From positions 62,001-126,000 of the forward strand of contig NZ_CCYK01000003.1 of assembly GCF_000826105.1 (NCBI RefSeq): 64,000 nt of DNA, given 5' to 3'. The position numbers and the translations under genes are program-made. Under the pieces are notes generated by a model. That model searched no databases. It saw nothing but the letters and a program-made list of their open reading frames with translations, and was not told the DNA's origin. This document shows positions 19,866 to 29,800 of the stretch, piece after piece. This DNA is from Pseudomonas massiliensis (GTDB lineage Bacteria > Pseudomonadota > Gammaproteobacteria > Pseudomonadales > Pseudomonadaceae). Position 1 is the stretch's first letter, and each line of letters starts with the position of its first letter.

Positions 19866-21104
19866 ATGCTGAACCCCGAATCTGCTATAGCGGTCATCCT
19901 TGCAACTTCGTTGAATTCCGACCCGCGTCTGCGTCGCCCCGCAAGAACCCCGTGTACGCGTCAAGGCAAGTGGTTAGCGCTTCTGCTTGCACATCATCAG
20001 CCTAGCCTGACAGACGGTCGGCCCCTAGTGAGTGCAGGGTTTCTCAAGTCTGTAGGGGTCTCAGCGCGCCAAGCTCCCATTGGCCTCAAGGATCTAACCG
20101 ATTGCGGCTGGCTTTCGAAGGGGAGTACCAGGCTTCCCTATCGTGAAAATTTCCCTACCCTAACGCACGCGCAGGCCATCCGTTTTTTGCTTGAGTATCC
20201 TCGTAGTTCCCATCTGGACTTTGAGAGCAGATTCAAAATAGGGCTGAAGCCAGATAATCGCCTGCTGCTGGTGACGCTGCTATCTTTGGCGAATGAGACT
20301 GGAAGAATTGACGCAGTGAGCGATACCGAGCTAATGCATCTGACGGGATTCGCTAAGGCCCAACTAAAATGTCAGATGCATCGGTTGAAATTTTTTGGCC
20401 TGGTCAGCGGTGTGGTGCCCGGGGCCACGCTTTTGAACGATGAGCAGAAAGGAAAGACCTGTATTTACCTAAACCTGCTTCACCCATGCTGGGCAAGCTT
20501 CTACCCGGGATGGAAGCTGGCTAGACTAAACCCCAACCTCGAGAATTTTATCAGTGAAGCCTCTGTTAGGCTTTTCTCTAAAAAAATGTGGAGCGCGCAG
20601 CCCAACGATGATGATGCCTACTCGTCTAGGCGAGCCTACGCGGACCATGCCCAGACACATCTGCGAAATCGAGTGATAGTGGAGATGTCCGCGGCTGCCC
20701 GTTACATCACGTCTACAGGCGGGTCTATGTCTAAAATTGAAGATGGCAGCATAGGTGGAGAAATCCCGGGCTTTGTGGACCTGATAGTATCCTTCTTCTG
20801 CTATCTTAGAGAAGAATTTGGATACGTTGTTTATTCTGGTACTAGCCATTTTGATATTTTCGTGGTGTTACCATTTTTTGGTAGTAGGCAGCCTGAAGTA
20901 GAGGTGGGTGGCTTCATGCTGCTTACGAATAGCAGTAAAAACGTCGCTGCAATGGATAGCGCCTGGTTAGCTGAGCAGCCGGTGAAGAGTTGGATTAGGC
21001 AAGGCATCGTAACTGACGCTGCCGAAGGTCCAAGAAAATATGGATCTCGTAAACGGACCATTGGCGGGGCGACTGAGGTTTTGTTCCGGGAAATAAATAC
21101 CTGA
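19866..21104 (+). CDS. Hypothetical protein, possible winged-helix regulator or replication protein
   Basis: 412-aa protein. Residues about 130-190 (LLLVTLLSLANETGRIDAVSDTELMHLTGFAKAQLKCQMHRLKFFGLV) read as a helix-turn-helix/winged helix similar to those in mobile-element replication or regulatory proteins. The rest shows no motif I recognise. It sits 36 bp upstream of alpA and divergent from the AT-rich gene at 19197, so it probably belongs to the island's control or replication module. Confidence 0.6.
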   Translation: MLNPESAIAVILATSLNSDPRLRRPARTPCTRQGKWLALLLAHHQPSLTDGRPLVSAGFLKSVGVSARQAPIGLKDLTDCGWLSKGSTRLPYRENFPTLTHAQAIRFLLEYPRSSHLDFESRFKIGLKPDNRLLLVTLLSLANETGRIDAVSDTELMHLTGFAKAQLKCQMHRLKFFGLVSGVVPGATLLNDEQKGKTCIYLNLLHPCWASFYPGWKLARLNPNLENFISEASVRLFSKKMWSAQPNDDDAYSSRRAYADHAQTHLRNRVIVEMSAAARYITSTGGSMSKIEDGSIGGEIPGFVDLIVSFFCYLREEFGYVVYSGTSHFDIFVVLPFFGSRQPEVEVGGFMLLTNSSKNVAAMDSAWLAEQPVKSWIRQGIVTDAAEGPRKYGSRKRTIGGATEVLFREINT

Positions 21105-21140
21105 CAGATCCATCCTCTGGGAATGACAGAGGGCCCATCC

Positions 21141-21335
21141 ATGAAAATCTTACGGCTGAATCATGTAATCGATACGACCGGCCTGTCTAGGTCCACGGTT
21201 TACAAATATATCTCAGAAGGTACCTTTCCGAAACCAATTTCATTGGGTGAGCGGAGCGTTGGTTGGCTCGAAAGTGAGGTCATGGATTGGCTTCTGGCTC
21301 GAATTGAAGAAAGAGATCTATCGTCGATTCGCTGA
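21141..21335 (+). CDS. AlpA-family transcriptional activator
   Basis: 64-aa helix-turn-helix protein starting MKILRLNHVIDTTGLSRSTVYKYISEGTFP, with the AlpA signature SRSTVYKYISEGTFPKPISLG and VGWLESEVMDWLL. ATG 21141 is preferred over the ATG at 21123 because GAGG at 21129-21132 is suitably spaced. AlpA proteins activate integrase or excision and replication genes of P4-like satellites and islands. A second, truncated AlpA start occurs at 40479, after the BREX operon. Confidence 0.88.
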   Translation: MKILRLNHVIDTTGLSRSTVYKYISEGTFPKPISLGERSVGWLESEVMDWLLARIEERDLSSIR

Positions 21336-21350
21336 AAACTACCTTAACCT

Positions 21351-21444
21351 ATCACGGCGCGCCATGAGCGTGTCGTGATGGCTTTATGCCGGAGTAGAGA
21401 ATCATGGCAGAGCCTTTTCTTATGGCGGCTTGAAGCCGTTTTTT
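21351..21444. terminator. Imperfect hairpin and terminator after alpA
   Basis: An imperfect hairpin lies at 21351-21377 (TCACG...CGTGA arms with an inner CGC/GCG pair), and a short terminator at 21426-21444 (CGGC-TTGAA-GCCG followed by six T). Together they separate alpA from the next gene. The rest of 21336-21677 contains no gene. Confidence 0.6.
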
Positions 21445-21638
21445 ATGCTGTGTGGTTAATATGTTTATATCCTACTGTAAATGCAGTACTCAGCTATCAT
21501 ATTAATGGCTGAGCAAAGAGTGCGCTAAGCCGAAGAATATATGTCGGCTAGGGATCCATCAGATAGCGATTTTTCAATAAACTAGAATCTGAAATTGCAC
21601 TCACCTCAAGTGAATGCATCTACGAATATTTACCGACG

Positions 21639-21675
21639 GTACCTAGTGTATGAGTTAAACACTAAGAGTACCTAG
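21639..21675 (+). promoter_or_regulatory. Paired GTACCTAG repeats with inverted repeat before the YagK/YfjJ-type gene
   Basis: GTACCTAG occurs at 21639-21646 and 21668-21675, enclosing the inverted repeat TAGTGT (21644-21649)/ACACTA (21659-21664). The second copy ends two bases before ATG 21678, so a protein bound here would cover the ribosome-binding region. Looks like an operator, possibly autoregulatory. Confidence 0.45.
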
Positions 21676-21677
21676 CC

Positions 21678-22337
21678 ATGAGCATACGTCACCCTCACAA
21701 TCCTAAATTGCATCTGTTCGATGATCATTACTACAACGGGCTACCGGTCATGCGCGGTAAGGGGCCTTTCATCACGGAGTATCTAGACGTGCTCCAGAAT
21801 ACCATTGCCTTGGCCCAAGGCCAGTACCGTAGAGTACTGGCATACCGTGTAGACCTCCATTTTCCCAAGGACATGGACATCACTGACTACCTCAAGGACA
21901 ACCAAGCCATTAGCAGATTCATCGAGTCCTATAAAGCGAAGATTGAGCACAATCGAGCAGTAGCGATGCGTGACCGCCCCTACGCTCACGATACAAAGGT
22001 CAGGTACGTGTGGACACGGGAGTTCGGGCAGGCTGAGCGACCGCATTACCATCTGCTGTTTATGCTCAATGGCGCCGCGTACTACACCGTGGGGAACTTG
22101 AACTCCAGCACCCCCAACATGATCAGCCGTATGCAGGAGGCCTGGGCCAGTGCGACGGGGTTACCGGTCGGCACCGCAGCAGGTTTGATACACATTCCTG
22201 AAAATAGCACGTACAGGCTGGATCGAGAGGATCAGGCCATGCTGGCGGAACTACACAAGCGCGCAAGCTACCTGTGTAAGGCCGCTACTAAGGTCTACGG
22301 TAACCGTGCCCGTGGATTCTCAAGCAGCAGAGGCTGA
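21678..22337 (+). CDS. YagK/YfjJ-type (inovirus Gp2-like) protein
   Basis: 219-aa protein of the YagK/YfjJ C-terminal domain family, common on P4-like islands and prophages. Recognisable features are YRVDLHFP, VRYVWTREFGQAERPHYHLLFMLNG (an HxH motif like those of rolling-circle Rep proteins) and RASYLCKAATKVYGNRARGF at the end. The HYH motif suggests a replication-initiator ancestry. Its neighbour alpA and the flanking integrase support a satellite-like backbone. Confidence 0.8.
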   Translation: MSIRHPHNPKLHLFDDHYYNGLPVMRGKGPFITEYLDVLQNTIALAQGQYRRVLAYRVDLHFPKDMDITDYLKDNQAISRFIESYKAKIEHNRAVAMRDRPYAHDTKVRYVWTREFGQAERPHYHLLFMLNGAAYYTVGNLNSSTPNMISRMQEAWASATGLPVGTAAGLIHIPENSTYRLDREDQAMLAELHKRASYLCKAATKVYGNRARGFSSSRG

Positions 22338-22582
22338 CCTTAGCGCCTAGGGCCCCGGAGGCGCCTGGGTGCGCTTCCCATGCATCTCAGCACACTCTAC
22401 AGTGGACCTTCATGAAAATGGAGGTAGCTGTATGACAGGCTCGACATGGGCCCGCGAGCTGTCGAAGCTCAACCACTGACAGTGATAGCCACATGCTAGC
22501 TCTTAAATGAGTACAATAACCTCCAGAAACCTACAGCCAGTGGGGTGTGTCACGCCATGGCACCGCTCAGAGATAGTATTTA
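22338..22582. other. Intergenic region upstream of the BREX operon
   Basis: About 245 bp that should hold the promoter of the pglW-brxHI operon. I see no recognisable operator and no regulator gene of the BrxR type next to it. No gene found. Confidence 0.5.
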
Positions 22583-25500
22583 ATGGACAAGCTCTGGAAG
22601 CAAATTACCCAATCCGATTACACATGGGAACGGGACGCGCTGGAGTTCGCGAAGCAGTTGCTCCCTGACCACGACCCCTATCGTGCGTGGGCAAACTTCG
22701 AGTTTATCGCTCAGGATGGCTCCATAAACGAAGTTGATCTCATGGTGTTGACGCCTAAGGGCATGTACGTCATTGAGATCAAATCCCACCCAGGCGTGAT
22801 TCTTGGTGACGCTGCCAACTGGGTCTGGGAAAAGCCTTTGCCCAAAGGTGGGCAGAAGATCTTCGACAACCCCCGTTTGCTTGCTCGTCGCAAAGCGCAA
22901 AAGCTGGCGTCTCTGCTGAAGCTGCAGCCTTCATTTCATCGAAGCAAGGAAACGGTGCCTTTTATTGATGCCTTGGTGTTCCTCTCTGCAGAGGACCTGG
23001 TCATCAAGCTGGAAGGTAATGCGCGCCAAGGTGTGGTCAATCGGCAAGAGCTGCTCCGCGAGATCACCCTAATCGATGAGAACTGGAGGCATCGACAGAT
23101 TACCGCTTATGCAGCCAAAGTCATCTCACGCGCTGTAGAGGAAGCGGGCATTAAAGAGTCCGTGCGCATGCGTCGTGTGGGCAGCTATGAGCTTCAAAGC
23201 CTTCTCGACGAGTCCGACACTTATCAGGATTGGCTAGCCTTGCATCCAGACCTAGGTCTGCAGCGCAAGGTGCGAATTTATCTGACCCAGGGCAAGCCAA
23301 GGGAAGAGGTTTTTCGGCTCGAAAAAGCGGCCAAACTTGAGTTTCGCTTTCTTGAGGGTATCGAGCATCCAGGAATTTTACGGGCGCACGAATTTCAGCA
23401 ACACGATAGCGGCCCAGCTCTGATCTACGAGCACGATCCCAAGGCATTTCGTCTCGACCATCTTTTGATGAATCTAGGCAAGGATCGTCGGCTGGATACG
23501 ATACAGGCTACCTACCTGCTTCGCCTCATAGCAGAGGCTGTGCAGTACGCGCATGGCCAGAAGCTTTATCACCGTGGTCTGAGTCCGCAATGCATCTGGG
23601 TCAAGTCTCAGGGTGAAGAGAAGTACAGTGTCAAAATCAGCAACTGGGCCACTGCAGAGCGTGTGTTCGAGAGTGAGTCGCGCAACGTTAGCGCCCTAAC
23701 CCGTCTCAGCAACCTTGTGCATGAAGATGCCGGGCCTTATGTCGCGCTGGAAGCGCACACTGGCGCTGCAGACGGTGTGCACTTGGATGTGTTCTCCCTA
23801 GGGGCGATCGCCTACCACCTATTTACAGGTAAGAAGCCCGCGCAGACCGACATCGAGCTACTGGACAGGCTGCGCCGCGGTAATGGTCTGCAGCTCACCG
23901 ATGAAATCAACGGGGCAAGCGAGGCTATGCAGTACCTGGTGCAGTACGCCACTCACCCTGATGTGGGGAGCCGGTTGGAGTCAGTCAGTGAGTTCATAAA
24001 ACGACTGGATGACCTTGAGGACGAGGTCAGTCAGCCGAACACACTGCGAACTAACCCAACTGAGGCGCGTAAAGGTGACCTCCTACCGGGAGGCTTCCAG
24101 GTTGTTCAGCCGCTTGGCAAAGGTGCGTGCTCAGTCGTATTCCTGGTCGATTACCAGGGGCAGTCTCGCGTTCTGAAGATCGCTTCGACACCTGACCACA
24201 ATAGCCGTCTTACAAAAGAGGGTGAGGTGCTGGCCAGATTGCGTCATCAGGCCATTGTTCCTTACTACAAAACCCTAGATATCGTTGGCCATACCGCTCT
24301 GCTACTCGACTACGCGACCGAGGGCACCCTGGCTCAGCGCCTCCGCCATGTCGGCGCTGTGCAGCTGGAGTTGCTTGAGCGCTTCGGTGATGACCTGCTC
24401 AGTGCGGTTGTGCATCTGGAAGACCAGGCATTGGTGCATCGTGATATTAAGCCAGAGAACATCGGCTTGGTGATGCAAGGCAGCGTTCTTCACCTCATGC
24501 TTTTTGACTTCTCACTGTCTAGTGTCGGTGCTGACAATATCAGTGCTGGCACTTTGGCCTATATGGATCCTTTTATCCGTGATCCTGGCCGCCGCCGTTG
24601 GGACGACCATGCCGAGCGATTCTCGGTTGCGCTGACTCTTTACGAGATGGCTGCCGGTGCTTTGCCAGGGTGGACGTCCTCTGAAGGGCTGCCACATCTG
24701 CTCGAAGGGGAGCTGGAGATCGATCGAACCGTCTTCGACCCGAGCATTCGCGACCGCATGGTTGAGTTCTTCAAGCGGGCTTTGGTTCGTGATGTGCGCA
24801 AGCGCTTTGCCAGTGCCGGCGAGATGCTGCGTGAGTGGCGCAAGACATTCCATGATGCGCGCAGTGAGTCTCTGCACACGACCCAGCAGCCACAGGAGCG
24901 TACGTGCCCCATCAGCGAGGCTCAGTTGGATACTCAGATCGGCCTGTTGGCTCTGAGCCCACAAGCGCTGGATACGCTCAGTCGCCGGAATATCAACAGC
25001 GTTGCTGACATCATCAAGCTGAACCGCTCCCGCGTTCGAGTCTGGACGGGAGTGGGGGTGAAGACCCGTAATGAGCTGTCCGATGTCATCGGTCAGCTTC
25101 AGGCGCGCCTTCTGGACGGCCAGCAGGTTCAGCAATTGGATAGCGGTGACACCAGTGTCGTTAGTGTCGACCGTCTGTTTCAGCAGGTCCTGCCGAAGTC
25201 CGCTGATCAGACTCGGTTGAGCTTTCTTAACGAATACCTGGGGCGACTGGACGAAGATGCGCCCAAGGGCTCTCACAACGTTCATTGGCCTACACCTGCA
25301 GCCATCAGCGGCCACCTCGGCATTGAGACTCTGCTGGTGCGCGAGCTGGTCGATAAGGTTCTGACCCAGTGGGGTAAGACCAAAGCGATTACGGACTTGA
25401 GAGAAGACATCGTCGGCTTGCTGGAAGATAACGGCGGCGTGATGACAGCGGTCGAAGTGGCTGACGCAATCCTGCTTCGTCGTGGCTCGGTACAAGACAG

Positions 25501-26764
25501 CCCACTGCGCGAGCGCTGGGCCTATGCTGTCGTGCGTGCAGCTGTGGAAACGGAATTGAGTAAGCAGGAGCCTCGTTGGCTTTTGCGTCGCTCCGGTAAC
25601 CGCTTCCTGATTGCCGATAATCGTCAGGGGCGAGGGGAGGAGCTGGCCGATTACGCTTGCGACCTTGGCAGCCTGGCAGATGAGTGTGCTCGCCAGCTGC
25701 CACTGCTGGCCCCCGTTCGTACGCTGGAGAAGATCCGCGCTGTGCCAGCACCAGAATCATTCGCAGGTCTGAGCAACCACCGACTTCTGCGTTTGGCTGC
25801 GGCTGCATCCGAGAGTGCAGCACTATCCAGCCGTGTGGAATTTTATCCGCGAGGGATGCCTGCCAAGCTTGCTTTGGAGTTGGCCCAAGGAGCGCTATTG
25901 GGCAGCAAGGCGCTTACCGTCAAAGATATACAGACCCGCGTGGCCGGCCGCTATCCTGCAGCGCAGGAGCTACCTGGCCGCCCTGAGCTGGATGAGCTGG
26001 TGCGCTCCCTGGATATCGGTTTCCAGTGGAATGGCGGCTTTGAGTTTGCCAACGGCGATAGGGGGGGATACTGCCTGCCAAGCGCAGGGATGACCAGCTT
26101 CGCATCAGCCGGGTCTACTCACTACAGTCCGACTCAACAAGGCGAAGACGACACCACCACACTCAAGTCGGTTAAAGAGCTGGGCTTGATGCTGGAGAAG
26201 GCAGTGACTGCCTCCCACTTCCTCGCGCTAACCGTCAGGCCGCGTCAGTGGTGGCAAGCGCAGGAAAAACTCTGCCGAGACTATCCGTTTAAGCGCATCA
26301 GCTTTGATGAGCTTCTACTTCGCCATGTACAGGCTGTGTGCGCGAGCATGCCCAAAGCGCCGGACTGGCAGGTGGTGCTCAAAGCAGACGCCTGTGAGCA
26401 CAGTTCTCGTGATTGGCAGAACCTGCAGCGTCTGGTGCAGCGTGCGTTACCGGGCTTGGCTGAGGAGATTCTGCAGGCCGGTCAACCAGTACTTCTGACG
26501 GAGCCAGGGCTGCTGGCGCGCTATGAGCTGGTGACAACATGGCTGAATGACCTGCGCCAACAGTTGATGAACGTTAGCGGTCGCAGCGGCATTGCGTTGC
26601 CCGGGTTGGTTCTGCTCATCGCCGTCGATGCGCAGCGTTCCGCGGCCATGATCGATGACGTATTGGTGCCTACAGGCGCCGGTAGCAAAGAGTTTGCCCA
26701 TATTCCCAGTAGCTGGCTTGACGATTCCCAGTCACTGCCTCAGGCAGTCAAAACCACTGCCTAA
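22583..26764 (+). CDS. pglW: PglW, BREX type 2 NERD/serine-threonine kinase protein
   Basis: 1,393-aa protein. The N-terminus is a NERD nuclease-related domain (NEVDLMVLTPKGMYVIEIKS, about residues 48-67, with D and ExK positions intact). Two kinase-like domains follow. The first (about 220-490) is degenerate, with HRGLSPQCIW at about 329 instead of HRDxxxxN and SNW in place of DFG. The second (about 505-770) has the glycine loop LGKGACSVV near 511, VLKIA, HRDIKPENIG near 618 and DFS near 641. A segment like helix-hairpin-helix or RNA polymerase alpha-CTD follows (SRRNINSVADIIKLN...GVGVKTRNEL). PglW is part of the Pgl/BREX-2 phage-resistance set. First gene of a six-gene same-strand operon. 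Confidence 0.93.
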   Translation: MDKLWKQITQSDYTWERDALEFAKQLLPDHDPYRAWANFEFIAQDGSINEVDLMVLTPKGMYVIEIKSHPGVILGDAANWVWEKPLPKGGQKIFDNPRLLARRKAQKLASLLKLQPSFHRSKETVPFIDALVFLSAEDLVIKLEGNARQGVVNRQELLREITLIDENWRHRQITAYAAKVISRAVEEAGIKESVRMRRVGSYELQSLLDESDTYQDWLALHPDLGLQRKVRIYLTQGKPREEVFRLEKAAKLEFRFLEGIEHPGILRAHEFQQHDSGPALIYEHDPKAFRLDHLLMNLGKDRRLDTIQATYLLRLIAEAVQYAHGQKLYHRGLSPQCIWVKSQGEEKYSVKISNWATAERVFESESRNVSALTRLSNLVHEDAGPYVALEAHTGAADGVHLDVFSLGAIAYHLFTGKKPAQTDIELLDRLRRGNGLQLTDEINGASEAMQYLVQYATHPDVGSRLESVSEFIKRLDDLEDEVSQPNTLRTNPTEARKGDLLPGGFQVVQPLGKGACSVVFLVDYQGQSRVLKIASTPDHNSRLTKEGEVLARLRHQAIVPYYKTLDIVGHTALLLDYATEGTLAQRLRHVGAVQLELLERFGDDLLSAVVHLEDQALVHRDIKPENIGLVMQGSVLHLMLFDFSLSSVGADNISAGTLAYMDPFIRDPGRRRWDDHAERFSVALTLYEMAAGALPGWTSSEGLPHLLEGELEIDRTVFDPSIRDRMVEFFKRALVRDVRKRFASAGEMLREWRKTFHDARSESLHTTQQPQERTCPISEAQLDTQIGLLALSPQALDTLSRRNINSVADIIKLNRSRVRVWTGVGVKTRNELSDVIGQLQARLLDGQQVQQLDSGDTSVVSVDRLFQQVLPKSADQTRLSFLNEYLGRLDEDAPKGSHNVHWPTPAAISGHLGIETLLVRELVDKVLTQWGKTKAITDLREDIVGLLEDNGGVMTAVEVADAILLRRGSVQDSPLRERWAYAVVRAAVETELSKQEPRWLLRRSGNRFLIADNRQGRGEELADYACDLGSLADECARQLPLLAPVRTLEKIRAVPAPESFAGLSNHRLLRLAAAASESAALSSRVEFYPRGMPAKLALELAQGALLGSKALTVKDIQTRVAGRYPAAQELPGRPELDELVRSLDIGFQWNGGFEFANGDRGGYCLPSAGMTSFASAGSTHYSPTQQGEDDTTTLKSVKELGLMLEKAVTASHFLALTVRPRQWWQAQEKLCRDYPFKRISFDELLLRHVQAVCASMPKAPDWQVVLKADACEHSSRDWQNLQRLVQRALPGLAEEILQAGQPVLLTEPGLLARYELVTTWLNDLRQQLMNVSGRSGIALPGLVLLIAVDAQRSAAMIDDVLVPTGAGSKEFAHIPSSWLDDSQSLPQAVKTTA

Positions 26765-26825
26765 GAAAAATTGATAGCAGACCCAGAACCTTCAGGTATT
26801 GGGCCAAATGCATAAGGATTTACCT

Positions 26826-29800
26826 GTGATTAACCGTGCCGATCTGCTGAAAAACCTGCAGTCCCTGTTACCGCATATTGAGAAGGACATCCTCGCCTAC
26901 AGCGAGTCCAACGCGGAGCTCAGTGATCATTTGCAGAGCGAATATCGCGCGGCAGTTGAGGCTGAACGCACCGCCGAGCACTTCGTTTCCTGGCGTGAAG
27001 CGCAAATAACCCAGGCCGCAGTGGCCTGGGTATTGACCTGTGTGTTTGTGCGTTTTCTTGAAGACAACGGCTTACTGAACGAGCCAGTGTTGGCTGGCCC
27101 GGTGAGTGATGCGCAGGGGCGAAATGCCTTGCAGCAGGCTAAAGAGCGCATGGTGGCTTACTTCAACGAGAACCCCACCTTTGAAGAACGCCACTACCTG
27201 CTCGATCTATTCGCGGAGCTGGAAAAATATCCGGTGATCGCGGAGCTCTTGGATCATCGCCATAACCCCCTCTGGCAGATTCCCGTTTCGGCTGATGGTG
27301 CCAAACGTCTGATTGACTTCTTCCAGAAGATCGATGCGGACAGCGGTGAGATCCTCCACGACTTTACCGACCGGGAATGGGATACCCGCTTTCTTGGCGA
27401 TCTCTACCAGGATCTTTCTGAATCAGTGCGCAAGCGTTATGCGCTGCTGCAAACCCCGGAATTCGTTGAGAGCTTTATTCTCGATTACACCCTAGAGCCG
27501 GCGATTCAGACTTTCGGTCTGCCGGGTCTGCGTCTGATCGACCCTACCTGTGGTTCGGGACACTTTTTGCTGACGACCTTCGAACGGGTGTTTAATCAAT
27601 GGTTGAAGCGTGAGCCTGGCACAAATACCCGTGAGCTGGCACAGCGCGCACTAGATGTGGTGCATGGCACCGATATCAACCCTTATGCCATTGCCATCTG
27701 CCGATTCCGTCTGTTGATCGCTGCCATGAAGGCTGCGGGCAGCAGCAAGATCAAGGATGCGCCCAGTTTTCATTTCAATCTGGCGTGTGGTGATTCTCTG
27801 TTGCATGGACGACGATTTGAGTGGCAGGGGCAGGGCATCCAGGGCGGCTTGTTGGATGAGGAAAAGAGGCACGTTTACGAAGTTGAAGACCCTGAAAAGC
27901 TCAACAGGATTCTTGGGCAGCGTTATCACGTGGTGGTTGGTAACCCGCCCTACATTACGGTGAAAGATAAAGCGCTGAATCAGGCGTACCGGGACAAGTA
28001 CCCAACCTGTCACCGTAAATATTCACTCGGGGCGCCATTTACCGAGCGCTTCTTTGATTTGGCCCTCTATCCTGAGAGCAACCAACCCGCTGGCTTTATG
28101 GGCATGATTACTGCCAACAGCTTTATGAAGCGAGAGTTTGGCAAGAAGCTGATTGAAGATTACCTGCCACGCAAAGACCTGACCCATGTGATTGATACCT
28201 CGCGAGCATATATTCCAGGTCATGGCACGCCTACTGTGATTTTGTTTGCCCGCAATCAGTCTCCTAAGCTTGATGTCATTAGAGCAGTTCTGGGTATTCG
28301 CGGTGAGCCCGGCACACCTGAAAATGCAGCTCAGGGCAAGGTATGGTCATCCATTGTGGATTTGATGCCAAAAGGAAGTGGTCAAAACGAATTCGTTACT
28401 GTTCTCGATCAAGAAAGGTCTCTATTTCAGTCACACCCGTGGAGTGTCGGCGGCGGGGGCGCAGCTGAGCTAAAGGCATTAATGGACGAGAGTTCTCAGA
28501 CGTTATTGAGCGACGTTCAGGATGCGATTGGCGTTTTTGGGATGACAAACGCTGATGAGGTCATGTTTTCTAGCGCCAAAGACTTTATAAGGAAGAATGT
28601 GGAGTTTGACCTTTATCGGCCAATTTGTTTGGGGGATTCGATTCGTGATTGGTCCGCTGAGGAGAAATATCACGCTTTATTTCCATACAGTGCCGATGGG
28701 GAACTCCTCGATGTTGCTTTGACTGAGGGATTTCGCAAATGGGTGTGGCCGAATAAAAATAATCTGGGAAACAGAGCGACTTTTGGCAAGCAAACATATT
28801 TTGCTGAGGGGCGCCCTTGGTGGGCGTGGCATCAGGTAACATTAGACAGACTGGTTTCCCCATTAACCATCACTTACGCATTTGTAGCGACCCACAACCA
28901 CTTCGTCCTGGATCGTGGTGGCAAGGTGTTTAACCGTTCTGCGCCAGTAATAAAACTGCCAAAGAATACGGGTGAGGCAGAGCACTTTGCGCTATTAGGG
29001 TTGCTGAATAGCTCTGCCGGTATGTTCTGGATGAAGCAGGTATTTCATGGCAAAGGGCAGGGAGGCGTTGGGCAGGAAAGTCGTGCAGAATGGGAGGAGT
29101 TTCATGAATTTACGGGAACGGGGTTGAAAAAGTTTCCTGTTCCTGAAGATTCAGCCCGGGTTGTTGAGAAACTTTCAGAGCGACTGGATACGCTTGGCCG
29201 GGAGCTGCGTGCACATGCGCCGCAGGCTTATCTCGATATTTCCGATTCAGACTTAGGCGAAGCCCTTAACAATGCACAGGTGGAAGAGGGTCGGTTATGG
29301 GCGCGCATGATTGCTCTTCAGGAAGAGCTGGATTGGTATGTTTATTCCCTTTATGGTCTGACCGCTGAAGCCAATTATTACCAAAGTGAAATGCTGGAAG
29401 TGAATCTGGGTGAGCGTGCCTTTGAAATTCACCTGGCCCGTAAAATGGCAGCCGGTGAGGCCGAGTCCACCTGGTTTGAGCGTCACGGCAGCACACCGAT
29501 TACCGAGATTCCGGAGCATTGGCCGGCGGACTACAAGGCATTAGTCGAGCGTCGCTTGCAGGCCATTGAAGAGAATCCCTGGATTAAGTTGGTTGAGCGA
29601 TCGGAATACAAACGACGCTGGAACCGTGATAACTGGGAAACCCGACTGCAGGTTGCGCTGAAAGAGTGGCTATTAGATCGGCTGGAGCAAGCCTGCCGGG
29701 CTCCCGAGCTGAAAACCTGCGCTCAGCTGGCTGACCGCCTTCGTAGCGATGCGGATGCAGTCCGTGTTGCAGAGCTGTACTGCGGCGTCAATCTGTTGGA

